Positions 53,260 to 60,659 of a DNA stretch of 64,000 nt are shown here, piece after piece. Both the position numbers and the translations under genes were made by a program. The stretch comes from Mesoflavibacter sp037029465 (lineage in GTDB: Bacteria; Bacteroidota; Bacteroidia; Flavobacteriales; Flavobacteriaceae): the NCBI RefSeq assembly GCF_037029465.1, contig NZ_JAYMEM010000005.1:1-64000 (forward strand), in the 5' to 3' direction. Position 1 is the first letter of the stretch. The number at the start of each line of letters is the position of its first letter. The notes beneath the pieces were generated by a model. It saw nothing but the letters and a program-made list of their open reading frames with translations, searched no databases and was not told the origin of the DNA.

Positions 53260-53276
53260 TTTAGAATGATTCTAAA
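53260..53276. promoter_or_regulatory. 17-bp inverted repeat, Fur/PerR-like operator
   Basis: TTTAGAATGATTCTAAA has perfect 8-bp arms around one base, the 8-1-8 form of Fur-family boxes (TnATAATnATTATnA). It lies 13 bp from the AraC start. The outer arms TTTAGA/TCTAAA equal those of the operator at 35037-35052. Confidence 0.55.
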
Positions 53277-53352
53277 CAAAAGAGCTTAAAACCATTGTAT
53301 TCACTGCTAAAATATGACATTTGTTATTGTTTTGAAAAAAAGACGCATAAAA

Positions 53353-53386
53353 AACGCTAATCGATATTAAAAGTTCTTTTAGCGTT
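53353..53386. terminator. Hairpin between the AraC and hemA genes
   Basis: AACGCTAA (53353-53360) is complementary to TTAGCGTT (53379-53386), followed by a run of T broken by one A. It lies upstream of the hemA -7 box, so it could block read-through into hemA or mark a regulator site. Confidence 0.4.
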
Positions 53387-53408
53387 ATTTTTTATTTAGC
53401 TTCCTGTA

Positions 53409-53416
53409 TAAATTTG
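53409..53416 (+). promoter_or_regulatory. -7 promoter element of the hem operon
   Basis: TAAATTTG fits TAnnTTTG, 31 bases before the hemA start. No clear -33 TTG is seen, which would be expected for an activated promoter. Confidence 0.5.
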
Positions 53417-53446
53417 TAGCCTAATAAAGTCCCAGTCAGGTAAAAC

Positions 53447-54709
53447 ATGGAGCATTATCAAAAATCGTTAGGCACGTATTTCTATGCCTTAGGTTTAAGT
53501 TATAAAAAAGCAGATGCAGAAATTAGAGGTCATTTTAGTTTAGATGAAACCTCTAAAAGTGCGTTATTACAACAAGCCAAAGCCAACGGAATAGAAAGTT
53601 TAGTAGTCACTTCAACTTGTAACAGAACCGAAATTTACGGTTTTGCACAACATCCATATCAGCTAATTCAATTACTTTGTGATAACTCAAAAGGTAATGT
53701 AGAAGAGTTTCAAAAATACGCTTACATCTATAAAGGTAATGATGCAGTATCGCATTTATTTAAGGTTGGCTCTGGTTTAGACAGCCAAATCTTAGGTGAT
53801 TTTGAAATTATTGGGCAACTTAAAAAAAGTGCTTCAGCGTCTAAAGCGCTTAATTTATTAAATCCGTTTTTAGAGCGTTTACTTAACTCGGTTATACAAG
53901 CTAGCAAGCGTATAAAAACCGAAACCGATATTTCTACAGGCGCAACTAGTGTGTCTTTTGCATCAGTTCATTATATTTTGAACAATGTAGATGATGTTTC
54001 AGAAAAGAACATTTTATTGTTCGGAACAGGAAAAATTGGTCGTAACACGTGTGAAAACTTAGTAAAACACTCTAAGAATTCGCACATCACTTTAATTAAC
54101 CGCACAAAGGATAAAGCCGAAGCTATTGCAGGAAAATTTAATCTTATTGTAAAAGATTATGCAAACCTTCAAGAAGAAATTAATAAAGCAGATATCTTAA
54201 TTGTAGCTACAGGCGCACAAAACCCAACGGTTGATAAACATCTTATTCAATCTAAAAAAGGCTTATTAATTTTAGACTTATCGATACCTAAAAATGTAAA
54301 CGAAGATGTAACCGATTTAAAAAATGTAAAATTGGTTCATTTAGATGATTTATCACAAATTACCGATGAGACTTTAGAACGCAGAAAAAAGCATATTCCT
54401 TTAGCAGAATCTATTATTGAAGATATAAAAACCGAATTTGACGCGTGGTTAACTACCCGCAAATTTGCACCTACAATTAAAGCTTTAAAAGATAAATTAT
54501 TAGACTTTAAAACTTCTGAATTAGATACGCAACGCAAAAAAATGGCTAACTTTAACGAAGAACAAGCCGAATTAATTAGTAATAACATCATTCAAAAAAT
54601 TACTAATCATTTTGCGCATCATTTAAAAGACGATTTAACCTCAACAGACGATAGTCTAGAACTTATAAAAAAAGTGTTTCAATTAGAAAACACCACAACC
54701 AATGTCTAA
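53447..54709 (+). CDS. hemA: Glutamyl-tRNA reductase
   Basis: A 420-residue enzyme that reduces glutamyl-tRNA to glutamate-1-semialdehyde with NADPH, the first committed step of the C5 haem pathway. The catalytic nucleophile is Cys58 in TSTCNRTEIYG. LFKVGSGLDSQILGDFEIIGQLK (about 102-127) and the NADPH site LFGTGKIGRNTCENLVKH (about 190-207) are conserved. The C-terminal dimer helix (LKDKLLDFKTSELDTQRKKM) is complete. It heads an operon with hemCD and hemE; its stop overlaps the hemCD start by eight bases. Confidence 0.95.
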   Translation: MEHYQKSLGTYFYALGLSYKKADAEIRGHFSLDETSKSALLQQAKANGIESLVVTSTCNRTEIYGFAQHPYQLIQLLCDNSKGNVEEFQKYAYIYKGNDAVSHLFKVGSGLDSQILGDFEIIGQLKKSASASKALNLLNPFLERLLNSVIQASKRIKTETDISTGATSVSFASVHYILNNVDDVSEKNILLFGTGKIGRNTCENLVKHSKNSHITLINRTKDKAEAIAGKFNLIVKDYANLQEEINKADILIVATGAQNPTVDKHLIQSKKGLLILDLSIPKNVNEDVTDLKNVKLVHLDDLSQITDETLERRKKHIPLAESIIEDIKTEFDAWLTTRKFAPTIKALKDKLLDFKTSELDTQRKKMANFNEEQAELISNNIIQKITNHFAHHLKDDLTSTDDSLELIKKVFQLENTTTNV

Positions 54710-56282
54710 AACCATTAGAATAGGAACTCGCGATAGCGAGCTAGCCCTTTACCAAGCCAAAGTTGTCCAAAAATTATTAGAAGAAAAAGGTCATAAAACC
54801 GTATTAGTTCCTGTAAAATCTACAGGAGATATCGTTTTAGACAAACCACTTTACGAGCTTGGAATAACCGGAATTTTTACTAGAACTTTAGATATAGCAA
54901 TGCTTAATCACGATATAGACATTGCAGTACATTCTTTAAAAGATGTCCCAACAATATTACCTAAAGGCATTGTACAAGGTGCTGTTTTAAAACGTGGTAA
55001 CATTCGAGACACATTAGTTTTTAAAAAAAATGAAGAGTTTTTAGCTTCAAAAAAAGGAACCATTGCTACAGGTAGCTTACGCAGACGCGCGCAATGGTTA
55101 AACCGCTATCCAACCCATAACGTCGTAGATTTAAGAGGTAACGTAAACACACGCTTACAAAAGCTTGAAGATAATGATTGGGACGGAGCAATTTTTGCAG
55201 CTGCAGGTATTGGTCGTCTTAATTTAAGACCCGAAAACTCTGTAAATTTAGAATGGATGGTTCCTGCGCCAGCACAAGGCGCTATTATGGTTGCTGTTTT
55301 AGATGAAGACGAAGAGACTAAAAACATCATCTCAGAAATTAATCACGAAGAGACAGAAATCTGTACAACCATAGAACGTAAATTTTTAAATAAATTAGAA
55401 GGTGGCTGTACTGCACCAATTGGTGGATCTGCTTACATTAAAAATGACGAAATTCACTTTCACGGTGTATTGTTAAGTAAAGATGGTACCAAAAAAATTG
55501 AAGTTAAACGCACAAAAGCTGTCGGTGAGCATCATGATTTAGCCGAATGGGCTGCAGAATATATTATAGAACGCGGCGGAAAACGTTTAATGGATCAACT
55601 AAAGGACGAGAATAAAGAAGTAAATATCTACTCAACAAAATCGTTTACAGAAGATCAACGATTCTTATTCAACGAAAAAGTAACGCCAGAAAGTAGCGAC
55701 TTTATTAAAATAAGCCTTAATCGTATTCATCCAAGATTTGTAAAAAACGAAATTGAAAACGTTGTTATTACAAGTAAAAATGCAGTCGAAGCTTTATTAA
55801 CAAGCTTTTCTCCTATCGAGCTTCAATTTAAAAATATCTACTGCGTTGGAAGACGCACCAAAAAACTAATAGAAAAACGAATTGGTAAAGTTAAACACAG
55901 CGAAAAAAACGCAAAAAAACTAGCCAATTATTTAGTTGAATATATGGAAGGTACAGAAGTTACTTATTTCTGTAGTAACTTACGCTTAGACGATTTACCA
56001 AGCATTTTAGAAAGCAACAATATCAAGGTAAACGAAATCGAAGCTTATCAAACTAAATACGATAGTTTAAAAGTACCTGAATCTGTAGAAGGCGTTATGT
56101 TTTACAGTCCTTCAACAGTACAGAGTTATAAAAAAGAAAACGTTGCTAAAGGTATTGCGTTTTGCATTGGAGAAACTACAGCAAAAGAAGCAAGCAAACA
56201 TTTTGAAGATGTACGCATTGCCAAAGTACCAACTGTAGAAAGCGTTATAGAATTAGTAAATGACTTTTACACCAACAAGTAA
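54702..56282 (+). CDS. hemCD: Hydroxymethylbilane synthase / uroporphyrinogen-III synthase fusion
   Basis: A 526-residue two-enzyme protein. Residues 1-300 are HemC: RIGTRDSELALYQAK, HSLKDVPT, GSLRRRAQWL, RGNVNTRL, and Cys236 (EGGCTAP) that carries the dipyrromethane cofactor. Residues about 305-526 are HemD: NVVITSKNAVEALL, YCVGRRTKKLIE, FCSNLRLDDLPSIL, VMFYSPSTVQSY and CIGETTAKEA. Together they turn four porphobilinogens into uroporphyrinogen III. No stop codon or frameshift separates the halves. Fusion would keep the unstable hydroxymethylbilane close to the second site. HemC alone is about 310 residues and HemD about 220, so both look whole. Confidence 0.93.
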   Translation: MSKTIRIGTRDSELALYQAKVVQKLLEEKGHKTVLVPVKSTGDIVLDKPLYELGITGIFTRTLDIAMLNHDIDIAVHSLKDVPTILPKGIVQGAVLKRGNIRDTLVFKKNEEFLASKKGTIATGSLRRRAQWLNRYPTHNVVDLRGNVNTRLQKLEDNDWDGAIFAAAGIGRLNLRPENSVNLEWMVPAPAQGAIMVAVLDEDEETKNIISEINHEETEICTTIERKFLNKLEGGCTAPIGGSAYIKNDEIHFHGVLLSKDGTKKIEVKRTKAVGEHHDLAEWAAEYIIERGGKRLMDQLKDENKEVNIYSTKSFTEDQRFLFNEKVTPESSDFIKISLNRIHPRFVKNEIENVVITSKNAVEALLTSFSPIELQFKNIYCVGRRTKKLIEKRIGKVKHSEKNAKKLANYLVEYMEGTEVTYFCSNLRLDDLPSILESNNIKVNEIEAYQTKYDSLKVPESVEGVMFYSPSTVQSYKKENVAKGIAFCIGETTAKEASKHFEDVRIAKVPTVESVIELVNDFYTNK

Positions 56283-56309
56283 AAAACCGTTTTAACGGAA
56301 CATAAAAAT

Positions 56310-57335
56310 ATGATTAAGAACGATTTATTTTTAAGAGCATTAAAAGGAGAAACTGTTGAACGTCCACCAGTATGGATGATGCGTCAAGCAGGTCGTTACC
56401 TTCCAGAATTTATGGAAATTAAAGCCAAATACGATTTCTTTACACGTTGTCAAACACCAGAATTAGCAAGTGAAATTACCGTACAACCTATACGTCGTTA
56501 CGGTATGGATGCAGCTATTTTGTTTAGCGATATTTTAGTAATTCCTCAAGCCATGAATATTGAGGTACAAATGAAACCTAATTTTGGTCCCTATTTACCA
56601 AATCCAATTCGCACACAACAAGATGTAGACAATGTAATTGTACCAGACGTTACAGAAGCATTAGACTACGTATACCAAGCTATAAAAGCCACAAAAGAAA
56701 AACTTAATGACGAGATTCCGTTAATTGGTTTTGCAGGTTCTCCATGGACAATCTTATGCTACTGTGTACAAGGACAAGGCAGTAAAAACTTTGATAAAGC
56801 CAAAAAATTCTGTTTTACAAATCCAGTTGCTGCACATCAAATGCTTCAAAAGATAACAGATACAACCATTGCCTACTTAAAAGAAAAAGTAAAAGCAGGT
56901 TGTAACGCTGTGCAAGTGTTTGATTCTTGGGGCGGAATGCTTTCTCCTGAAGATTATCAAGAGTTTTCATGGAAATACATTCAACAAATTATAGATGCTT
57001 TAAAAGAAGATGCTCCTGTAATTGCATTTGGTAAAGGTTGTTGGTTTGCGTTAGACGTTATGGCAAAATCTGGCGCATCTGCTTTAGGTGTAGACTGGAC
57101 GTGTTCTCCTAAAAACGCACGTTATTTAACTGGCGGAAACATTACTTTACAAGGTAATTTTGATCCAACACGATTATATTCTTCACCAGAAAAAATTAAA
57201 GACATGGTGACCGATATGATTAACCAATTTGGCAAAGATAAATACATCGTAAATTTAGGTCATGGTATTTTACCAGACATCCCTTTAGAAAACGCAAAAG
57301 CATTTATAGATGCTGTAAAAAACTATAAAGCCTAA
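56310..57335 (+). CDS. hemE: Uroporphyrinogen decarboxylase
   Basis: A 341-residue enzyme converting uroporphyrinogen III to coproporphyrinogen III. The signature PPVWMMRQAGRYLPEF (residues 19-34) holds the substrate-binding Arg, and ILFSDILVIPQAM the catalytic Asp. FAGSPWTILCYCVQG and GFGKGC-like VIAFGKGCWFALDVM are conserved, and NLGHGILPDIPLENA is the C-terminal signature with its His. Full length. It is 27 bp after hemCD. The 195-bp gap after it holds the structured repeat. Confidence 0.95.
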   Translation: MIKNDLFLRALKGETVERPPVWMMRQAGRYLPEFMEIKAKYDFFTRCQTPELASEITVQPIRRYGMDAAILFSDILVIPQAMNIEVQMKPNFGPYLPNPIRTQQDVDNVIVPDVTEALDYVYQAIKATKEKLNDEIPLIGFAGSPWTILCYCVQGQGSKNFDKAKKFCFTNPVAAHQMLQKITDTTIAYLKEKVKAGCNAVQVFDSWGGMLSPEDYQEFSWKYIQQIIDALKEDAPVIAFGKGCWFALDVMAKSGASALGVDWTCSPKNARYLTGGNITLQGNFDPTRLYSSPEKIKDMVTDMINQFGKDKYIVNLGHGILPDIPLENAKAFIDAVKNYKA

Positions 57336-57345
57336 CATTTTTTGG

Positions 57346-57486
57346 GCGTTACCTACTTTTTTAAGTAACAATTAGTCAAAAAATTCTACTAATAAACATA
57401 AAAAGTAGGTCGCGCTTTCGGCAGTCGCTTTTTATTTGCTTTTAATGGCAAATAAAAGAGCTTCAACAAAGCCTCAATCGCTAACG
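57346..57486 (-). repeat. Dispersed structured repeat, copy 2, inside the hem operon
   Basis: A 141-bp element in opposite orientation to the copy at 38259. Read on the minus strand it has CGTTAGCGATTGAGGCTT, then TTGTTGAAGC, then GCGACTGCCGAAAGC, and ends AGGTAACGC. Hairpins: CCTACTTTTT (57352-57361) with AAAAAGTAGG (57400-57409), and TATTTGC with GCAAATA (about 57431-57455). Next to it, GAGCGTAGTCAAAG (about 57496-57509) belongs to the repeat family at 60606. No coding capacity. Confidence 0.75.
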
Positions 57487-57530
57487 TCTCAAGTAGAGCG
57501 TAGTCAAAGCACAACTTTTAAACTAAAGTT

Positions 57531-58274
57531 ATGATAAAAAACATACTACAAGGGTTACAAGGTTATACAGGAGCTTTCGGCTTAATTTCAAAATTAAAAC
57601 TCTGGAAATATTTTTTCATTCCCATCATCATTAGCTTTGTAACAGCCGTAATTATTGGAGTTTCGGCTTACGGATTATCGGATAATATTGGTAATTTTAT
57701 TGCAAAAATATGGTTTTGGGATTGGGGAAAAGAGACCTTTACAACCATTTCATCTTTTATTGGTGGTTTTGTAGTTGTTGCTTTAGGATTAATTCTTTAC
57801 AAGCATATTATAATGGCACTTTCTGCTCCTTTTATGAGTCCAGTTTCAGAAAAAATTGAAGTACATTTAACAGGTATCCAAAAACACCAACATCGTAACA
57901 CCTCGTTTTCAGAACAATTATCAAGAGGTATCAAAATAAATCTAAGAAATTTAGTTAAAGAATTACTACTTACCATTCCAATATTACTAATTAGTTTTAT
58001 TCCTGTTATTGGTATAGCTTCAAGTATATTACTCTTTTTAACACAAGCTTATTACGCTGGTTTTGGTAATATGGATTACACCTTAGAGCGTCATTTTAAA
58101 TACCGTGAAAGTATAGACTTTGTAAGACGCTATCGTGGTGTTGCTATAGGTAATGGCATTGTTTTTATGCTATTTTTACTTATTCCTGTTATTGGCGTTA
58201 TTTTAGTATTACCATTATCTGTAACTGCGGCGTCTTTAAAAACTGTACAACTGATTAAAGCAGATAAAAATTAA
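57531..58274 (+). CDS. EI24/CysZ-like membrane protein
   Basis: A 247-residue integral membrane protein with five or six helices, matching the EI24 domain family (CysZ, EI24). Key stretches: LKLWKYFFIPIIISFVTAVIIG, ALGLILYKHIIMALSAPFMSPVSEKIE and YAGFGNMDYTLERHFKYRESIDFVRRYRGVAIGNG, with the usual MDYxxxR motif. In enterobacteria CysZ mediates sulfate uptake. Here the gene is embedded three bases before hemF, so a haem-related transport role can be suggested but not shown. Confidence 0.82.
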   Translation: MIKNILQGLQGYTGAFGLISKLKLWKYFFIPIIISFVTAVIIGVSAYGLSDNIGNFIAKIWFWDWGKETFTTISSFIGGFVVVALGLILYKHIIMALSAPFMSPVSEKIEVHLTGIQKHQHRNTSFSEQLSRGIKINLRNLVKELLLTIPILLISFIPVIGIASSILLFLTQAYYAGFGNMDYTLERHFKYRESIDFVRRYRGVAIGNGIVFMLFLLIPVIGVILVLPLSVTAASLKTVQLIKADKN

Positions 58275-58277
58275 AAA

Positions 58278-59180
58278 ATGAAACATAAATTTTATCAATA
58301 CATACAAGACTTACAAAACACAATTACTGCTGGTTTAGAAGCTATAGATGGAGAAGCCAAATTTGAAGAAGATATTTGGGTTAGACCAGAAGGTGGCGGC
58401 GGACGTACACGCGTGATCCAAAACGGAAATGTGTTTGAAAAAGGGGGTGTAAATATTTCTGGAGTACATGGTAAATTACCAGATAGTATGCAAAAGTATT
58501 TTGGCGTAGAAGATGCCGATTTTTTTGCATGCGGTTTAAGTCTAGTTATTCACCCAAAAAGTCCAATGGTGCCAACAGTACATGCTAATTGGCGCTATTT
58601 TGAAATGTATGACCAAGATGGAAATATTGTAGACCAATGGTTTGGTGGCGGACAAGATTTAACACCTTATTACCTTTTTGAAGAAGACGCAAAACACTTT
58701 CATCAAGTGTGTAAAACCGCTTGCGATAAACACAATCCTGAGTTTTATCCAAAATACAAAGCACGTTGTGACGAGTATTTTCATAACACACATCGTAACG
58801 AAGCACGAGGTATTGGCGGATTATTTTTTGACTATTGCAAAGCAACCGAAGATATGAGCATGGAAAACTGGTACGATTTTGTAACCGAAGTTGGTAATAG
58901 TTTCCTTCAAGCCTATCTTCCTATTGTAGAAAAACGTAAAGAGTTACCATACACAAAAGCACAACGCGATTGGCAAGAAATACGTCGTGGTCGTTATGTC
59001 GAATTCAATTTAGTACATGATAAAGGCACTTTATTTGGTTTAAAAACTAACGGACGTATAGAAAGTATTTTAATGAGTCTTCCGCCACATGTACAATGGG
59101 TTTACGACCATAACCCAGAAGAAGGTAGTGACGAAGCTAAATTATTGGACGTATTAAAAAACCCTAAAAACTGGGTGTAA
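58278..59180 (+). CDS. hemF: Coproporphyrinogen-III oxidase, oxygen-dependent
   Basis: A 300-residue aerobic enzyme that makes protoporphyrinogen IX from coproporphyrinogen III. WVRPEGGGGRTRVIQNGNVFEKGGVN, PMVPTVHANWRYFE, WFGGGQDLTPYYLFEEDAKHFH and RGIGGLFFDYC are family signatures with the conserved His and Asp; RRGRYVEFNLVHDKGTLFGLKTNGRIESILMSLPP closes it. It is cytoplasmic. It marks an aerobic route; the oxygen-independent HemN is not in the window. Three bases separate it from the EI24 gene and three from the YchJ gene. Confidence 0.95.
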   Translation: MKHKFYQYIQDLQNTITAGLEAIDGEAKFEEDIWVRPEGGGGRTRVIQNGNVFEKGGVNISGVHGKLPDSMQKYFGVEDADFFACGLSLVIHPKSPMVPTVHANWRYFEMYDQDGNIVDQWFGGGQDLTPYYLFEEDAKHFHQVCKTACDKHNPEFYPKYKARCDEYFHNTHRNEARGIGGLFFDYCKATEDMSMENWYDFVTEVGNSFLQAYLPIVEKRKELPYTKAQRDWQEIRRGRYVEFNLVHDKGTLFGLKTNGRIESILMSLPPHVQWVYDHNPEEGSDEAKLLDVLKNPKNWV

Positions 59181-59183
59181 CTT

Positions 59184-59549
59184 ATGGATTGCTATTGCGG
59201 ATCACAAAAACCTTATAAAGAGTGCTGCGAAATCTTTCATAAAAATGGAGGTGAAACAGAAACACCTGAGCAATTAATGCGCTCAAGATATTCTGCTTTT
59301 GTATTAGCAAATGGCGATTATCTAATGCAAACACATCATAAAAGTACAAGACCTATAAAAGACAAGAAAAATATCGAAAAATGGGCAAAATCTGTTCAAT
59401 GGTTAAAATTAGAAGTATTAGAAACTACAGTAGATACGGTAAAATTTAATGCGTTCTTTTTTGAAAACGGAAAACCAGATGTTATCCATGAAAATTCTAA
59501 ATTTGTAAAAGAAAATAACCGTTGGTATTATCTAGGTTTTGCAAAATAA
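59184..59549 (+). CDS. YchJ-like SEC-C protein
   Basis: A 121-residue protein of the YchJ family. The SEC-C zinc motif at the N-terminus is CYCGSQKPYKECC (Cys3, Cys5, Cys13, Cys14), followed by the NTF2-like core: PEQLMRSRYSAFVLANGDYLMQTHHKSTRP and WLKLEVLETTVDTVKFNAFFFE. It is cytoplasmic and of unknown role. Standing three bases behind hemF and 34 before hemB, it is probably translated with the hem genes, and a helper role for haem enzymes is conceivable. That is inference from position only. Confidence 0.85.
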   Translation: MDCYCGSQKPYKECCEIFHKNGGETETPEQLMRSRYSAFVLANGDYLMQTHHKSTRPIKDKKNIEKWAKSVQWLKLEVLETTVDTVKFNAFFFENGKPDVIHENSKFVKENNRWYYLGFAK

Positions 59550-59583
59550 ATCACTTAAGTTAAATACTTAAAAACACAATTAC

Positions 59584-60579
59584 ATGTATCCTTTAAAAAG
59601 AAATAGAAGACTAAGAACTAACGAAGCCATTAGAAGCTTAGTTAGAGAAACCATCATATCTCCAAACGATTTTTTAGTACCACTTTTTGTGGTAGAAGGT
59701 AATGGCATAAAAGAAGAAATTGCTTCTATGCCAAACTACTATCGTTACAGCTTAGATCTATTAGAACATGAAATCAAAGAGCTATGGAAGTTAGGCTTAA
59801 AATCGGTATTACTATTTGTAAAAGTACCTGATAACTTAAAAGACAATAAAGGGACAGAAGCTTTAAATCCAGACGGATTAATGCAACGCGCTATCAAAAC
59901 AGTAAAAAATGCCTGTCCAGAGATTTTAGTAATGACAGATGTGGCTTTAGATCCATTTTCGTCTTACGGTCATGATGGTATTGTAGACAACGGACAAATT
60001 ATTAATGATGATACTGCTGAAGTTTTAGCAGAAATGAGCGTCTCTCACGCCAAAGCTGGTGCCGATTTTGTCGCACCAAGTGATATGATGGATGGTCGTA
60101 TTTTAACCATTCGCGAGGCTTTAGAAGACGAAGGTTTTATCAACACAGGCATTATGAGTTATTCAGCCAAATATGCATCTGCGTTTTATGGACCTTTTCG
60201 TGATGCGTTAGACTCTGCTCCTGTAGATATGGTTGATGTACCAAAAGATAAAAAAACCTACCAAATGGATTATGCTAACCGTTTTGAAGCTATAAGAGAA
60301 ACTGAAATGGATATAGACGAAGGTGCAGACATCGTCATGGTAAAACCAGGATTATGCTACTTAGATATTGTTCGTGAGATTAAAAACGAAGTGGACGTGC
60401 CTGTTGCGGTTTACCAAGTGTCTGGTGAGTATGCGATGCTTAAAGCTGCTGCCGAAAAAGGTTGGTTAGACTACGATGCTGTTATGATGGAGCAAGTGAC
60501 TGCTATTAAACGCGCTGGTGCTGATATTATAGCTTCGTATTTTGCTAAGGATGTTGTTAAGATTATTAATAATATTTAA
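59584..60579 (+). CDS. hemB: Porphobilinogen synthase (ALA dehydratase), zinc-independent type
   Basis: A 331-residue enzyme joining two aminolevulinates into porphobilinogen. Schiff-base lysines: Lys196 in SYSAKYASAFYGPFRDA and Lys254 in VMVKPGLCYLD. The metal loop reads DVALDPFSSYGHDG (residues 119-132): Ala121, Asp123 and Asp131 replace the three cysteines of zinc enzymes, so it should use magnesium or need no catalytic zinc. Length is normal. Its last codons (AKDVV) are repeated 89 bp downstream with the different ending KLL, which suggests that the present tail KIINNI is rebuilt. It is the last hem gene of the operon. Confidence 0.95.
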   Translation: MYPLKRNRRLRTNEAIRSLVRETIISPNDFLVPLFVVEGNGIKEEIASMPNYYRYSLDLLEHEIKELWKLGLKSVLLFVKVPDNLKDNKGTEALNPDGLMQRAIKTVKNACPEILVMTDVALDPFSSYGHDGIVDNGQIINDDTAEVLAEMSVSHAKAGADFVAPSDMMDGRILTIREALEDEGFINTGIMSYSAKYASAFYGPFRDALDSAPVDMVDVPKDKKTYQMDYANRFEAIRETEMDIDEGADIVMVKPGLCYLDIVREIKNEVDVPVAVYQVSGEYAMLKAAAEKGWLDYDAVMMEQVTAIKRAGADIIASYFAKDVVKIINNI

Positions 60580-60605
60580 CTTTTATAAAAAAAACAAACA
60601 TAATC

Positions 60606-60630
60606 TGTCATCCTGAGCGTAGTCGAAGGG
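60606..60630 (+). repeat. TGTCATCCTGAGCGTAGTCG repeat
   Basis: A 25-bp element of the GTCAT...GAGCGnAGnGAAG family, between the hemB stop and a second partial copy of the hemB 3' end (60631-60659). Confidence 0.6.
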
Positions 60631-60659
60631 TTGCTAAGGATGTTGTAAAATTACTTTAA
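60631..60659 (+). pseudogene. Duplicated 3' end of hemB
   Basis: TTGCTAAGGATGTTGT (60631-60646) repeats 60542-60557 exactly. In the same frame it continues to give AKDVVKLL then TAA, a natural HemB ending. The TAA overlaps the ATG of the next gene. Confidence 0.6.

Noticed and set aside
57346..57486. Insertion sequence
   Set aside because: The element has short inverted ends and hairpins but no open frame and no clear target duplication; it is listed as a repeat.
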